Positions 28,701-38,011 of a DNA stretch of 64,000 nt are shown piece by piece; positions within the stretch are counted from its first letter, which is position 1, and each line of letters begins with the position of its first letter. A program made the translations under genes and the position numbers. Under the pieces are notes generated by a model that was not told the origin of the DNA, made no database searches, and worked only from the letters and a program-made list of their open reading frames with translations. Origin of the DNA: Rhodocyclus tenuis (GTDB lineage Bacteria; Pseudomonadota; Gammaproteobacteria; Burkholderiales; Rhodocyclaceae); assembly GCF_014197755.1 (NCBI RefSeq), contig NZ_JACIGE010000006.1, forward strand, positions 1 through 64,000. The letters run 5' to 3'.

Positions 28701-31700
28701 CCGTCGTCTGCGTGCTGGCGACGCCGCCGCTGCCGCCGCTGGCGCTGCTCGTCCTTGCCCCCCTGCTGACGCTGTGGCTGGGCGCACCGGCCATCGCCTG
28801 GTGGCTCAGCCGGCCGACGGTGCGCCATGCCAGCAGCCTGCGTCCCGAACAGACGCTGTTCCTGTACAAGCTGGCGCGCAAGACCTGGCGCTATTTCGAG
28901 ACCTTCGTCAATGCCATGGAGCACTGGCTGCCGCCCGACAACTATCAGGAGCAGCCGCTTGCCGTCATTGCCCACCGCACCTCGCCGACCAACATGGGGC
29001 TGGCGCTGCTCGCCAACCTGTCGGCTTACGATTTCGGCTACATCACCGCCGGCAAACTGCTCGAGCGCAGCCGCAACACGCTACAGACGATGCTCAGGCT
29101 CGAGCGCTACCAGAGCCATTTCTACAACTGGTACGACACGCTTACGCTGCGCCCGCTGTCGCCGCTCTACGTCTCGTCGGTCGACAGCGGCAATCTGTCT
29201 GGGCATCTGCTCACCCTGCGTCCCGGTCTGCTCGAACTCGCCGACAGGAAAATTCTCGGCACGCGCACATTCCCCGGTCTGCGCGACACGCTGGCGGTAC
29301 TCAGCGACTGCACGGGCAGCGGCTTGCCCGAACTGACGCGCCTGCAGCAGGAAATCGAGCAGGCCTGCGCCGTCGCACCGGCAACGCTGCAGGAAGCGCA
29401 GCACTGCCTGGAACGGCTGACGGCAGCCGCCGCACTGATCGCCGAACGGCTCGACGCCGGCAGCAACGCCGGGCCGGAACAACAGAAACACGAGGAGCGC
29501 GGCAGCTGGGCCGATGCCCTGCATCGCCAGTGCCAGGAAGCGCTCGACGAACTGCGTTTCCTCGCACCGTGGATCCAGATGGTCAACGCTCCCGGCGACG
29601 GCAAGACGGCACTCGATGAGGCCTTGCGCCGCATCGACGCGCTGAGTGCCCTGCCGACACTGCGCGAGCTCGCGATGCTTGAAGACACGCTGGCCGAAAT
29701 ACTCGACGCCGACCTCTACGCGCGCATGCAGCCGCAACAACGCGCCTGGCTGGCCGAGTTCCGGCCGCTGGTCGCACTGGCCAGCCTGCGCGCTGGCGAA
29801 CGCCTCACCACCCTCGAGGAACTGGCGCGCCTCTCCGGCGAACTGGCTGCCGTCGACAACGGCCTGCTCTACGACAACGGCCGGCATCTGATGGCGCTCG
29901 GTTTCAAGGTCGAACAACGGCTGCGCGACAAGGGCAACTACGACCTGCTTGCCTCGGAGGCGCGCCTGTCGAGCTTCGTCGCCATCGCCCAGGGCGCGGT
30001 GCCGCAGGAAAGCTGGTTTGCGCTCGGGCGCATGCTCACCACCGTTCCCGGCGGCGACCCGATCCTGCTCTCGTGGAGCGGATCGATGTTCGAGTACCTG
30101 ATGCCGATGCTGGTCATGCCGAGCTACGAAAACACCCTGCTCGACCAGACCTGCCGCGCGGCGGTGCAGCGCCAGATCGCCTACGGCAAACAGCGCGGCG
30201 TTCCCTGGGGTATCTCCGAATCGGGTTACAACACCGTCGACGCGGCGCTCAACTACCAGTACCGCGCCTTCGGGGTGCCGGGTCTGGGGCTGAAGCGCGG
30301 ACTTGCCGAAGACCTCGTCATCGCCCCCTACGCCTCGGCGCTGGCGCTGATGGTCATGCCCGAAGAAGCCTGCGCAAACCTGCAGCGCCTGACTGAGGAC
30401 GGCCTGCAGGGGCACTACGGCATGTACGAAGCGCTCGATTTCACGCCCTCGCGCGTACCGCGCGGGCAAACCAGCGCCATCGTCCGCTCGTTCATGGCGC
30501 ACCACCAGGGAATGAGCCTGCTCTCCTTCGCCTATCTGCTGCTCGGGCAACCGATGCAGAAGCGCTTCGAGTCCGACCCGCTGTTCCAGGCAACGACGCT
30601 GCTGTTGCAGGAACGCATCCCGGCGGCGGCAGCCTTCCACTTTCAGACCGCCGAACTGGCCGACCTGCGCATCACCTCGATCGGCGAAATGCCGATGCGC
30701 GTCCTGCACACCGCCGATACGCCGACGCCGGAAGTGCAGCTGCTGTCGAACGGCCGCTACCACGTCATGGTCAGCAACGCCGGCGGCGGCTACAGCCGCT
30801 GGAAGGACTTTGCGGTCACGCGCTGGCGTGAGGATGCCACCTGCGACCACTGGGGCAGTTTCTGTTACCTGCGCGACCCGGCCAGCGGTGCCTACTGGTC
30901 GTCGGCGCATCAGCCGACGCGCGTTCGCGCCGACACCTACGAGGCGATCTTTTCCGAATCGCGTGCCGAGTTCCGCCGCCTCGACCACGCGTTTGAAACG
31001 CATACCGAAATCGTCGTCTCGCCCGAAGACGACATCGAGCTGCGCCGCATGCGCATCACCAACCGCTCGGACAAGACACGCATGATCGAGGTGACGAGCT
31101 ATGCCGAGGTGGTGCTGACCTCGTCGGCCGCCGACGCGCTGCATCCGGCTTTCAGCAATCTTTTCGTGCAGAGCGAAATCCTCGCCGACCGGCACGCCAT
31201 CCTGTGCACCCGGCGGCCGCGTTCGGCCGACGAAAAGATGCCGTGGATGTTTCATCTGCTGGCGGTGCATGGTGCCGAGGCCGGCAGCTTCTCGTACGAA
31301 ACCGACCGCATGCGCTTCATCGGCCGCACCCGCGACGTCGGCGCGCCGCAGGCGATGCAGGACAGCAGACCGCTCTCGGGCAGCCAGGGTGCGGTGCTCG
31401 ACCCGGTGGTGGCGATCCGCACCAGCATCCGTCTCGGCGCCAACGAGACAGCGACCGTCGATCTCGTCTGCGGCATCGGCGAAACACGCGAGGCAGCGCT
31501 GGAACTGGTCGGCAAATACCGCGACCGGCATCTCGCCGGCCGCGTCTTCGATCTGGCGTGCACGCACAGCTGGGTCAATCTGCAGCAGATCAACGCCAGC
31601 GAAGCCGACGCGCAGCTCTACAGTCAGCTCGCCGGCTCGGTGATCTACGCCAGTGCTGCCCTGCGCGCCGACGCCACCGTGCTCGCGCGCAACCGCCGCG

Positions 31701-34648
31701 GCCAGTCGGGTCTGTGGGCTTACGCGGTGTCGGGCGACCTGCCGATCGTGCTGCTGCAGATCGGTGATCTCGCCAACATCGAACTGGTGCGCCAACTGGT
31801 ACAGGCCCACACCTACTGGCGGCAGAAGGGGCTGATCGTCGATCTGGTGATCTGGAACGAGGACCACGCCGGCTACCGCCAGGTCCTGCAGGAGCAGATC
31901 ATGGGGCTGATCGCCAGCGTCGGCGCCAACCTGAGCGACCGTCCCGGCGGCATCTTCGTGCGGGCCGCCGAGCAGATATCGGTAGAAGACCGCACGCTCT
32001 TCCAGACCGTTGCCCGCGCGATCATCACCGACAGCTCCGGCACGCTGGCCGAGCAGATGAACCGGCGCAGTCTGCAGAACACGCGTCTGGCGCGCATTCC
32101 GCGGCTGGTGCCACGCCGCACCGGCACGCTCTCACCGCACCGCCTCGCTGCACCCCATGCGCCCGCCGACGCGTTGCGCTTCTTCAACGGTCTCGGCGGT
32201 TTCTCGGCCAACGGTCGCGAGTACGTGATCAGCACCACGCAGGCGCAGGCCTCGCCACGGGTGACACCGGCGCCGTGGGTCAACGTGATCGCCAACGCCC
32301 GCTTCGGCACGGTGATTTCCGAATCGGGCGCGTCCTATACCTGGAGCGAAAACGCACACGAATTCCGCTTCACGCCCTGGGGTGACGATCCGGTCAGCGA
32401 TGTCAGCGGCGAAGCGATCTACCTGCGCGACGAAGAAAGCGGCGCCTTCTGGTCACCGACCGCGCTGCCCTGCGGCGGCGAAGCGCCTTACCGGACGCGG
32501 CACGGCTTCGGCTACAGCATCTTCGAGCACGAGGAGGACGGCATCGTCAGCCAGCTGACGGTGCACGTCGATAGCGAAGCCTCGGTGAAGTTTTCGGAAC
32601 TGACGCTGCTCAATCGCTCGGGCCGGACACGGCGGCTTTCCGCCACCGGCTACGTCGAATGGGTGCTCGGCGATCTGCGCCCGAAATCGGCGATGCACAT
32701 TGTCAGCGAAATCGACGCCGACAGCGGCGCGCTGTGCGCGCGCAACCGCTACAGCGGCGAGTTTGCCGACCGTATCGCCTTCTTCGACGCCGACTCGGCC
32801 ACGCGCGGCGAAAACGTCAGCTTCACTGCCGACCGCAACGAGTTTCTCGGCCGCAACGGCACACTGCGCCAGCCGGCGGCGATGGCGCGCTCGCGCCTCT
32901 CGAACAAGCTTGGCGCCGGCCTCGACCCCTGCGCAGCGATGCAGGTGCCGTTCACGCTGGCCGACGGTCAGTCGCGCCAGATCATCTTCCGTCTGGGTGC
33001 TGCCGGAGGGCGGCGCGCCGCCGACGCGCGCGACCTGATGCAGCGCCTGCGCGGTCCGGAAGCGGCAAAACTCTCGCTCAACCGCGTGCACGCCTACTGG
33101 GCGAAGGCGCTCGGTGCCGTGGAGGTGACCACGCCCGACCCGGCGCTCGACCTGCTCGCCAACGGCTGGCTGCTCTACCAGACCATTGCCTGCCGCCTGT
33201 GGGCACGCAGCGGCTACTACCAGTCGGGGGGCGCCTTCGGCTTCCGCGACCAGTTGCAGGACACGATGGCGCTAGTGCATACGCAGCCGCAACTGCTGCG
33301 CCAGCAGGTGCTGAGCTGTGCCGGACGGCAGTTCTCCGCCGGTGACGTGCAGCACTGGTGGCATCCACCCTCAGGTCGCGGCGTGCGCACGCATTGCTCC
33401 GACGACTATCTGTGGCTGGCGCAGGCGACCTGCCGTTACGTGCGTGCCAGCGGCGACCTGGGCGTGCTCGACGAAAGCGCACAATTCCTCGAGGGACGGG
33501 CACTCAATCCCGAGGAAGATTCGTATTACGACCTGCCGGGACATGCGGACAGCAGCGCCAGCCTTTACCAGCACTGCGTACGGGCGATCGAGCATGGCCT
33601 GAACTTCGGCAAGCACGGCCTGCCGCTGATGGGCTCGGGCGACTGGAACGACGGCATGAATCTCGTCGGCATCAAGGGCCGTGGCGAGAGCGTCTGGCTC
33701 GGCTTTTTCCTTTACGACACGCTGCTGCGCTTCGCCGATCTGGCGCAGGCATACGGCGACGAGACTTTCGCCGAACGCTGCCGCACTGAAGCCGTGCAGT
33801 TGCGCCGCAACATCGACAAGCACGCCTGGGACGGCGGCTGGTACCGCCGCGCCTGGTTCGACGACGGTTCGCGGCTCGGCTCGGCCGGCAACAGCGAATG
33901 CCGCATCGACTCGATCGCGCAAAGCTGGTCGGTGCTCTCGGGTGCCGGCAGCAAGGCCCGTTCACGCACGGCGATGGCTGCGCTCGACGCGCATCTGGTG
34001 CGCCGCGAACACGCGCTGGTGCAACTGCTCGATCCGCCCTTCGACAAGGCGACGCTCAATCCCGGCTACATCAAGGGTTACGTTCCCGGCGTGCGCGAGA
34101 ACGGCGGTCAATACACGCACGCCGCCATCTGGGCGTCGATGGCTTTCGCTGCACTTGGCGACCGGCAGCGGGCCTGGGAGCTGTTCGACATGATCAATCC
34201 GCTGCGTCACGGCGACTCGGCCGCGGCGATCGCCACCTACAAGGTCGAACCCTACGTGATGGCCGCCGATGTGTATTTCGTCGCGCCGCATATCGGCCGA
34301 GGCGGCTGGACCTGGTACACCGGATCGGCCGGCTGGATGTACCGGCTGATCGTCGAATCGCTGCTTGGCATCGAGCTGGTGGCGGGAAAACTCCGCTTCG
34401 CGCCCTGCCTGCCGGCCGACTGGAGCGGCTACACGCTCAGCTATCGCTACGGCGAGAGCCGCTACCTCATCATCATCGAGCAGGCGGCGCTCGGCGAGGG
34501 GCGCAGCATCTCGGTCAGCCTTGACGGCCTCAGGCAGGCCGACGCCGACCTGACGCTGGTCGACGACCAGCGCGAACATCGTGTCGAAGTGCGCCTGCCA
34601 AGCAGGGCCGCTGGCAATCCGCCGGCGGCCGCGGCAACGCTCAGTTGA
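25760..34648 (+). CDS. ndvB: Cyclic beta-1,2-glucan synthase (NdvB/ChvB/Cgs type)
   Basis: A giant inner-membrane enzyme of 2962 residues (Brucella Cgs is about 2870). It makes cyclic beta-1,2-glucan from UDP-glucose, which is exported to the periplasm as an osmoprotectant. Order: cytosolic N-terminus; membrane segments near 430-500; GT84 glycosyltransferase region with LDTDTQLPRD (Asp near 651) and HRWIRGDWQ near 795; further membrane helices near 845-900 and 970-1015; a glycoamylase-like domain with TVPGGDPILLSWSGSMFEYL near 1430-1620; two GH94-type beta-sandwich regions near 1640 and 2140; and a C-terminal GH94 (alpha/alpha) phosphorylase domain with GSGDWNDGMNLVGIKGRGES near 2627. The phosphorylase part sets ring size in Brucella. 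The ATG at 25760 is chosen because upstream in-frame codons look non-coding. No export gene (chvA/ndvA) lies in the window. Confidence 0.93.
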   Translation: MKTLQTLLYRLLGRLQRDALAHKYISAEPPLRAELFSADQMERHGKTLAEQHQTAPQHGPDKLLARLVDNESILVGIFSMLTEAAKAGERITPAGEWLLDNFYLVEEQIRIARKHFPKGYSRELPLLGNGPSQGLPRVYDIALESVAHGDGRVDPESLNRFVAAYQTIDELRLGELWAIPIMLRLALIENLRRVGSRVVAGMIDRRRADAWADQMIEVAEKDPKSLILVISDMARSNPPLRNSFVAELARRLQGQSSALALPLTWIEQRLSEAATTIEQMVQSETQSQASHQVSISHSIGSLRALGATDWREFVETMSAVERELRRDRDGLYAGMDFASRDRYRHVIEHVARHSRCAESEVARDAIRLAAEAMPTTPAEDSMPAALGDKIDPRRGHVGYYLIGAGLPQLEQLTGARLAFGERVRRLAARRPLLLYLGAIALLSAACTGGFLAIAAASAAALWVQALIFVPALLASSQLAVTLVNWLVTLLATPLPLPRMDYSLGIPAQSRTLVVVPTMLVSLQGVDDLVEALEVRFLANRDARLHFGLLTDFGDAASELQPEDDALLQAAGERVAALNAKYDCVDGDTFFLFHRPRRWNASEIIWMGYERKRGKLGDLNALLRSGADSTAFSLIVGATAILGEVRYVITLDTDTQLPRDCARALAGAMAHPLNRPCLDPASRLVTAGYGILQPRMAVNLPSTNRSRYAGLSGADAGIDPYTRAISDVYQDLFHEGSFIGKGIYDVDAFEGAVKERFPDNRILSHDLLEGCYARAGLLSDVQLYEDTPARYCDDVSRRHRWIRGDWQIASWLLSLVPAPAGQRRQNPLSTLSQWKLFDNLRRSLVPAAVCLLFLLGWILVPSVLAWTLAVLGILFLPLALNAGRELLNKQPDVLLGAHFSGALRSAGRQFAQAAFALACLPYEAWYSLDAIVRTATRLVSRRRMLEWRPSHDLQSGCGNDAGEGIGALAGSYRRMWPAPLLAVVCVLATPPLPPLALLVLAPLLTLWLGAPAIAWWLSRPTVRHASSLRPEQTLFLYKLARKTWRYFETFVNAMEHWLPPDNYQEQPLAVIAHRTSPTNMGLALLANLSAYDFGYITAGKLLERSRNTLQTMLRLERYQSHFYNWYDTLTLRPLSPLYVSSVDSGNLSGHLLTLRPGLLELADRKILGTRTFPGLRDTLAVLSDCTGSGLPELTRLQQEIEQACAVAPATLQEAQHCLERLTAAAALIAERLDAGSNAGPEQQKHEERGSWADALHRQCQEALDELRFLAPWIQMVNAPGDGKTALDEALRRIDALSALPTLRELAMLEDTLAEILDADLYARMQPQQRAWLAEFRPLVALASLRAGERLTTLEELARLSGELAAVDNGLLYDNGRHLMALGFKVEQRLRDKGNYDLLASEARLSSFVAIAQGAVPQESWFALGRMLTTVPGGDPILLSWSGSMFEYLMPMLVMPSYENTLLDQTCRAAVQRQIAYGKQRGVPWGISESGYNTVDAALNYQYRAFGVPGLGLKRGLAEDLVIAPYASALALMVMPEEACANLQRLTEDGLQGHYGMYEALDFTPSRVPRGQTSAIVRSFMAHHQGMSLLSFAYLLLGQPMQKRFESDPLFQATTLLLQERIPAAAAFHFQTAELADLRITSIGEMPMRVLHTADTPTPEVQLLSNGRYHVMVSNAGGGYSRWKDFAVTRWREDATCDHWGSFCYLRDPASGAYWSSAHQPTRVRADTYEAIFSESRAEFRRLDHAFETHTEIVVSPEDDIELRRMRITNRSDKTRMIEVTSYAEVVLTSSAADALHPAFSNLFVQSEILADRHAILCTRRPRSADEKMPWMFHLLAVHGAEAGSFSYETDRMRFIGRTRDVGAPQAMQDSRPLSGSQGAVLDPVVAIRTSIRLGANETATVDLVCGIGETREAALELVGKYRDRHLAGRVFDLACTHSWVNLQQINASEADAQLYSQLAGSVIYASAALRADATVLARNRRGQSGLWAYAVSGDLPIVLLQIGDLANIELVRQLVQAHTYWRQKGLIVDLVIWNEDHAGYRQVLQEQIMGLIASVGANLSDRPGGIFVRAAEQISVEDRTLFQTVARAIITDSSGTLAEQMNRRSLQNTRLARIPRLVPRRTGTLSPHRLAAPHAPADALRFFNGLGGFSANGREYVISTTQAQASPRVTPAPWVNVIANARFGTVISESGASYTWSENAHEFRFTPWGDDPVSDVSGEAIYLRDEESGAFWSPTALPCGGEAPYRTRHGFGYSIFEHEEDGIVSQLTVHVDSEASVKFSELTLLNRSGRTRRLSATGYVEWVLGDLRPKSAMHIVSEIDADSGALCARNRYSGEFADRIAFFDADSATRGENVSFTADRNEFLGRNGTLRQPAAMARSRLSNKLGAGLDPCAAMQVPFTLADGQSRQIIFRLGAAGGRRAADARDLMQRLRGPEAAKLSLNRVHAYWAKALGAVEVTTPDPALDLLANGWLLYQTIACRLWARSGYYQSGGAFGFRDQLQDTMALVHTQPQLLRQQVLSCAGRQFSAGDVQHWWHPPSGRGVRTHCSDDYLWLAQATCRYVRASGDLGVLDESAQFLEGRALNPEEDSYYDLPGHADSSASLYQHCVRAIEHGLNFGKHGLPLMGSGDWNDGMNLVGIKGRGESVWLGFFLYDTLLRFADLAQAYGDETFAERCRTEAVQLRRNIDKHAWDGGWYRRAWFDDGSRLGSAGNSECRIDSIAQSWSVLSGAGSKARSRTAMAALDAHLVRREHALVQLLDPPFDKATLNPGYIKGYVPGVRENGGQYTHAAIWASMAFAALGDRQRAWELFDMINPLRHGDSAAAIATYKVEPYVMAADVYFVAPHIGRGGWTWYTGSAGWMYRLIVESLLGIELVAGKLRFAPCLPADWSGYTLSYRYGESRYLIIIEQAALGEGRSISVSLDGLRQADADLTLVDDQREHRVEVRLPSRAAGNPPAAAATLS

Positions 34649-35438
34649 TGCGCAGGTACTGCTGGACGTTGGCCTGATGCTTGCCCACTTGCGACATGTC
34701 GGAAAGCAGGCGGTCGCATTCGAGCTTGACCACCGCGTAGCACTCGCAGGCGGCCTTTTCGAGTCCGGGACGGTCGAGCACGACGATGTGGCCGCGGCTG
34801 TAACGGATCAGTCCGGCGCGCTGCAGGTTGCCGGCTGCCACCGTGACGCCCTCGCGGCGCACGCCGAGCATGTTGGCGATCAACTCCTGCGTCATCACCA
34901 GCTCGTTCGATTCGAGCCGGTCGAGACTGAGCAGCAACCAGCGGCACAGCTGCTGCTCGACCGAATGGTGCCGGTTGCAGACGGCGGTCTGCGCCATCTG
35001 CGTGATCAGCGCCTGACTGTAGCGCAGCAGCAATTGCTGCAGCGTGGCCGCCCGTCGTCCGCCGCCGCGCTCGATTTCGTCCTTGAGCAGAGTGGCCTTG
35101 AGGCGATAGCCGTAGCCGCCGCTTTGCACGACGGCGCGATTGGGCATGGTGTTGCCGCCCATGAAAACAGCAACGCCGAGCACCCCCTCATTACCGACAA
35201 CGGCGATCTCGGCCGAGGCGCCGTCCTCCATGACGTAGAGCAGCGAAATGATCGCGGTGGTCGGGAAATACACGTACTGCTGGGCACAGCCTGACTCGTA
35301 GAGCACCGCACCGAGCGGCATCGGCAAGACCTCCAGATGCGGTGACAGACGCTCGAACTCTATCGCGGGCAAAGCAGCGAGCAGATGATTCCGCTGCGGC
35401 GGGGGAAGGTCCGTCTGCGCTTGTGGGCGGTTTGGCAT
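34641..35438 (-). CDS. Crp/Fnr-family transcriptional regulator
   Basis: A 265-residue regulator. The cyclic-nucleotide-binding-like domain (about 20-140) carries LPAIEFERLSPHLEVLPMPL and VYFPTTAIISLLYVMEDGAS. It lacks the FNR cysteines and the cAMP-contact pattern of CRP. The C-terminal winged helix has QELIANMLGVRREGVTVAAG near 190-210. This is the lineage of CRP-like proteins whose FPTTA(I/L)ISLL motif is common in Rhizobiales and Burkholderiales; effectors are unknown. The ATG at 35438 has AGGAG at good spacing; an earlier ATG at 35522 has none. Its 3' end overlaps the glucan synthase gene by 8 bp tail-to-tail. Confidence 0.85.
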   Translation of the reverse strand: MPNRPQAQTDLPPPQRNHLLAALPAIEFERLSPHLEVLPMPLGAVLYESGCAQQYVYFPTTAIISLLYVMEDGASAEIAVVGNEGVLGVAVFMGGNTMPNRAVVQSGGYGYRLKATLLKDEIERGGGRRAATLQQLLLRYSQALITQMAQTAVCNRHHSVEQQLCRWLLLSLDRLESNELVMTQELIANMLGVRREGVTVAAGNLQRAGLIRYSRGHIVVLDRPGLEKAACECYAVVKLECDRLLSDMSQVGKHQANVQQYLRIN

Positions 35439-35834
35439 AGGCTGACTCCTGGGACTGCTCCCGGCTGTGGATCCCGAGGCGGGTTTTCCGGGGCGTTGGA
35501 CCGGCTGAAATTTCAATGACATGCCCGCGCCCAATGTAACCCCATTCCGGCGCCGCGGCTATACGCGCATCAATGAGTCGTCCTTACCCGGATAGGGGTA
35601 GCCAACGCTGCGGCCGCAGAGCGCCGGTTTGAGTACGCCAGCGCACAGACGCCAACAGGCGACAGCACCATCCTTGCTGCATCGCCCCGCACATGGCGCG
35701 AGCACGCAACAAGACAGTTGCCGCCCCGGCCTTGGTTTTTTGCCAGGCAGCTGTCGCCCACTGGCGGTGCGTTTTCCGGCAGGCAATGCGGAGACCACAG
35801 CCAGGAGTCGTACTTTCGAGAAAGAGGAAAACCA
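35439..35834. other. Divergent intergenic region
   Basis: About 400 bp without a credible gene. Short frames here have coding statistics unlike their neighbours. It must contain the promoters of the Crp-like gene and of the glycine-zipper lipoprotein; I see no clear consensus promoter and no CRP/FNR-type TTGAT-N4-ATCAA site. Confidence 0.5.
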
Positions 35835-36050
35835 ATGATTACGAAGAACAGTTTTGCCGCCAGCACCCTGGCCGTCGCGCTATTGCTTGGCCTTGGCGGC
35901 TGCAGCGGCATGAGCAATCGCGAGCGGGACACGGCCATCGGTGCCGGTGCCGGTGCGGTTGGTGGTGCCATTCTGACCGGCGGCAGTGGCGTCGGCACGG
36001 TCGGCGGTGCCGTCGTTGGCGGCGTCATCGGCAATCAGGTCGGCAAGTAA
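35835..36050 (+). CDS. OsmB-like glycine-zipper lipoprotein
   Basis: A 71-residue envelope protein. A lipoprotein signal ends in the lipobox LGGC (Cys 23), followed by a charged segment and a glycine zipper (AIGAGAGAVGGAILTGGSG, then GTVGGAVVGGVIGNQVG). This is the layout of OsmB, an osmotically induced lipoprotein of unknown mechanism. Start supported by GAGGAAAA. It precedes the BON lipoprotein gene by 20 nt, probably in one operon. Confidence 0.85.
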   Translation: MITKNSFAASTLAVALLLGLGGCSGMSNRERDTAIGAGAGAVGGAILTGGSGVGTVGGAVVGGVIGNQVGK

Positions 36051-36070
36051 TCCGGACAGGAGAAGAATCA

Positions 36071-36673
36071 ATGAATTCGCACTCAGACAATTTCAAGGTC
36101 GCGCTGGCGATCAGCACCGGCATGCTCGTTCTGCTCAGCGGCTGTAACCGTACCGAAACGCCGCCGCCGAATATGGCAAACCCGTCCACCACGTCCGCCG
36201 CACCGGCAACGACGATGGGAGTCGAAGTCGACGACAGCGTCGTCACCACGAAAGTGAAGTCGGCCTTGCTCGGCGATGCCGACGTCAAAGGTCTCGACAT
36301 CAAGGTCGAAACGCGCAAGGGCATGGTTCAGCTCAGTGGCTTTGTCGATAACCAGTTGCAGATCGATCGCGCGACCGCCGTCACCCGCGGTGTCGAGGGC
36401 GTCAAGAGCGTCGAGAGCAGCATGACGCTCAAGAACGGCAAGCTGACCGCCGGCAACCAGATCGACGACGGCGTCATCACCGCCAACGTCAAATCCGCGC
36501 TGCTCGCCGAACAGAACGTGAAGAGCTTCGATATCGGCGTCGTCACGCGCAAGGGCGAAGTCCAGCTCAGCGGCTACGTCAACAATCAGGCGCAGATCGA
36601 CCGTGCGATCGAAGTCACCCGCTCGGTCTCCGGCGTCACCGGAGTCGTCAATGAAATGAGCGTCAAGAAGTAA
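36071..36673 (+). CDS. Lipoprotein with two BON domains
   Basis: A 200-residue protein with a lipobox (LLSGC, Cys 25) and two tandem BON domains. They run at about 52-118 (DSVVTTKVKSALLGDADVKG, GMVQLSGFVDNQLQID) and 130-197 (DGVITANVKSALLAEQNVKS, GEVQLSGYVNNQAQID). The two domains are close copies, and the protein resembles the periplasmic BON protein at 24.9 kb. Likely attached to a membrane facing the periplasm and stress-induced. AGGAG ribosome-binding site 9 nt before ATG. Confidence 0.88.
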   Translation: MNSHSDNFKVALAISTGMLVLLSGCNRTETPPPNMANPSTTSAAPATTMGVEVDDSVVTTKVKSALLGDADVKGLDIKVETRKGMVQLSGFVDNQLQIDRATAVTRGVEGVKSVESSMTLKNGKLTAGNQIDDGVITANVKSALLAEQNVKSFDIGVVTRKGEVQLSGYVNNQAQIDRAIEVTRSVSGVTGVVNEMSVKK

Positions 36674-36686
36674 GAAACCCCGCCGC

Positions 36687-36727
36687 CTGCCCGCAACGCA
36701 CCGGCATTGGCTGAGGCGTTCGGGCAG
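36687..36727. terminator. Hairpin between convergent genes
   Basis: CTGCCCGCAACGC pairs with GCGTTCGGGCAG, a 12-bp stem with one bulged C and a 16-nt loop. It lies just after the BON lipoprotein gene and before the end of the convergent gene at 36813. No T tract. Confidence 0.5.
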
Positions 36728-36812
36728 CCGCCTGACTGGCGGATTTGTCGCCCTGAGGACGCCAGCTGCCTCACCCGCCACTGCCTCACCCGCCGCTTAA
36801 ACGCTCGTCGGC

Positions 36813-37889
36813 TCAGCGCTCCTCGCTGCGACGATCCATGCTTCTGCGCTCGTCCGGCCGGCGCTCTTCGCCTCTGCGCGCTTCGTTACGGTTGTCGCGG
36901 CCTGCATCTCGGCCTGCTTCGCTGCCCTTTTCGCGACCGGCTTCGCGCCCTGCATCGTTGCCGCGTTCGACGCGAGGCGTTTCGCGCGGCGCAAAACCTT
37001 CCGCCTGCGGCCGCTCGTTCGCGTCGCCGCGCGCTCCGGGAAATGGCCCGTCGTGCAGCTGCTGTCGCTGCGGCGGCATATTCTGCGACGGCAGCGGCTG
37101 TGGCTGCGCCTGGGATGGCGGCTGCATCTGCCATGCGGGCGGCGCAGCTTGCGGCTCCTGCCGCGGCGGCGGGGCATACTGCGGCGCTTGTGGCGGCCGC
37201 TGCCACACTGCCGACGGACCCTCTTCCCGCCCGTCGTTGCGCCCGTCGCGCCGCGCGTAGGGGTCGTCGTGCCGCTCGGGCAGCGCGAACTGGCGCGGCC
37301 CCGGCTGTCCAGGATATTGCGGCCGCGCGCGCTCGCGCGGCTGATAGCGGTAGTTGTCCGAGTGAATGGCGTGCTGCTCATCAGGGCGATGCGGATAGCG
37401 CTCGCCCGAAAACTGCTGCTGATAGAGCGGCAGGGGCGCCGGCGGCGGCGCCGAACGGCGATCCCAGCGCTGCCAGTCGCCATGGCGGGCCTCCCAGTCA
37501 CGCCCCCAGTGCTCGCCCCAGCGCGGCGGCTCGCCGATGTTCCAGCCGCGGAAATACGGTGGCGGCATGCGGTAATAGCCGACTGGCACGCGCAATACGA
37601 ACAGCGGCACCTGTTCGGGACCGACCCACTGCCACGGACCGTTGTACCACTCGCTGAAGTACCAGTTGTTGCGGGCGAAAACCCAGTAATAGCCGTCGTA
37701 GAAGAAGTAGTTCGAATTCGCCCGCGGTGCGTAGTAAACCGGGTAGCCCGGCACCCGCAGCAACTGCGGATAGACCGTCAGGTTGATGCCGATACTGACG
37801 CCGGAGAAGACGACGCCGGCGCTGAACTGAGCCATTGCGGCCGTCGTTGAGCCGAGCAGTATCGCCAGGGCGACGAACAGATTGCGCAT
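36813..37889 (-). CDS. Secreted Tyr/Trp-rich envelope protein with low-complexity tail
   Basis: A 358-residue protein. Signal peptide (NLFVALAILLGSTTAAMAQ) is followed by an aromatic domain at about 20-150 (VPGYPVYYAPRANSNYFFYD, GYYWVFARNNWYFSEWYNGP) like small exported YXWV-type proteins of Betaproteobacteria. The C-terminal half is disordered, first Pro/Gln-rich and then Arg/Glu/Gly/Asp-rich with repeated GRDAGR/GREKGSEAGR units. I cannot assign a function. Start ATG 37889 has GGAGAGAG upstream. Confidence 0.75.
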   Translation of the reverse strand: MRNLFVALAILLGSTTAAMAQFSAGVVFSGVSIGINLTVYPQLLRVPGYPVYYAPRANSNYFFYDGYYWVFARNNWYFSEWYNGPWQWVGPEQVPLFVLRVPVGYYRMPPPYFRGWNIGEPPRWGEHWGRDWEARHGDWQRWDRRSAPPPAPLPLYQQQFSGERYPHRPDEQHAIHSDNYRYQPRERARPQYPGQPGPRQFALPERHDDPYARRDGRNDGREEGPSAVWQRPPQAPQYAPPPRQEPQAAPPAWQMQPPSQAQPQPLPSQNMPPQRQQLHDGPFPGARGDANERPQAEGFAPRETPRVERGNDAGREAGREKGSEAGRDAGRDNRNEARRGEERRPDERRSMDRRSEER

Positions 37890-38011
37890 GATTCTCTCTC
37901 CGAGGTGATGCCGTGCTCGCCGGACCTGGCGCACGCGCTCAGGCTGCGTCGCTGCAGCCATTCAGCAAACAACGCACTGGCACGGATTCGGTGCGGGGCA
38001 ATTGGTAAGGA

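Noticed and set aside
29081-31867. A 928-codon antisense frame within the glucan synthase gene
   Set aside because: No recognisable domain and the opposite strand encodes conserved glycoamylase and GH94 motifs.
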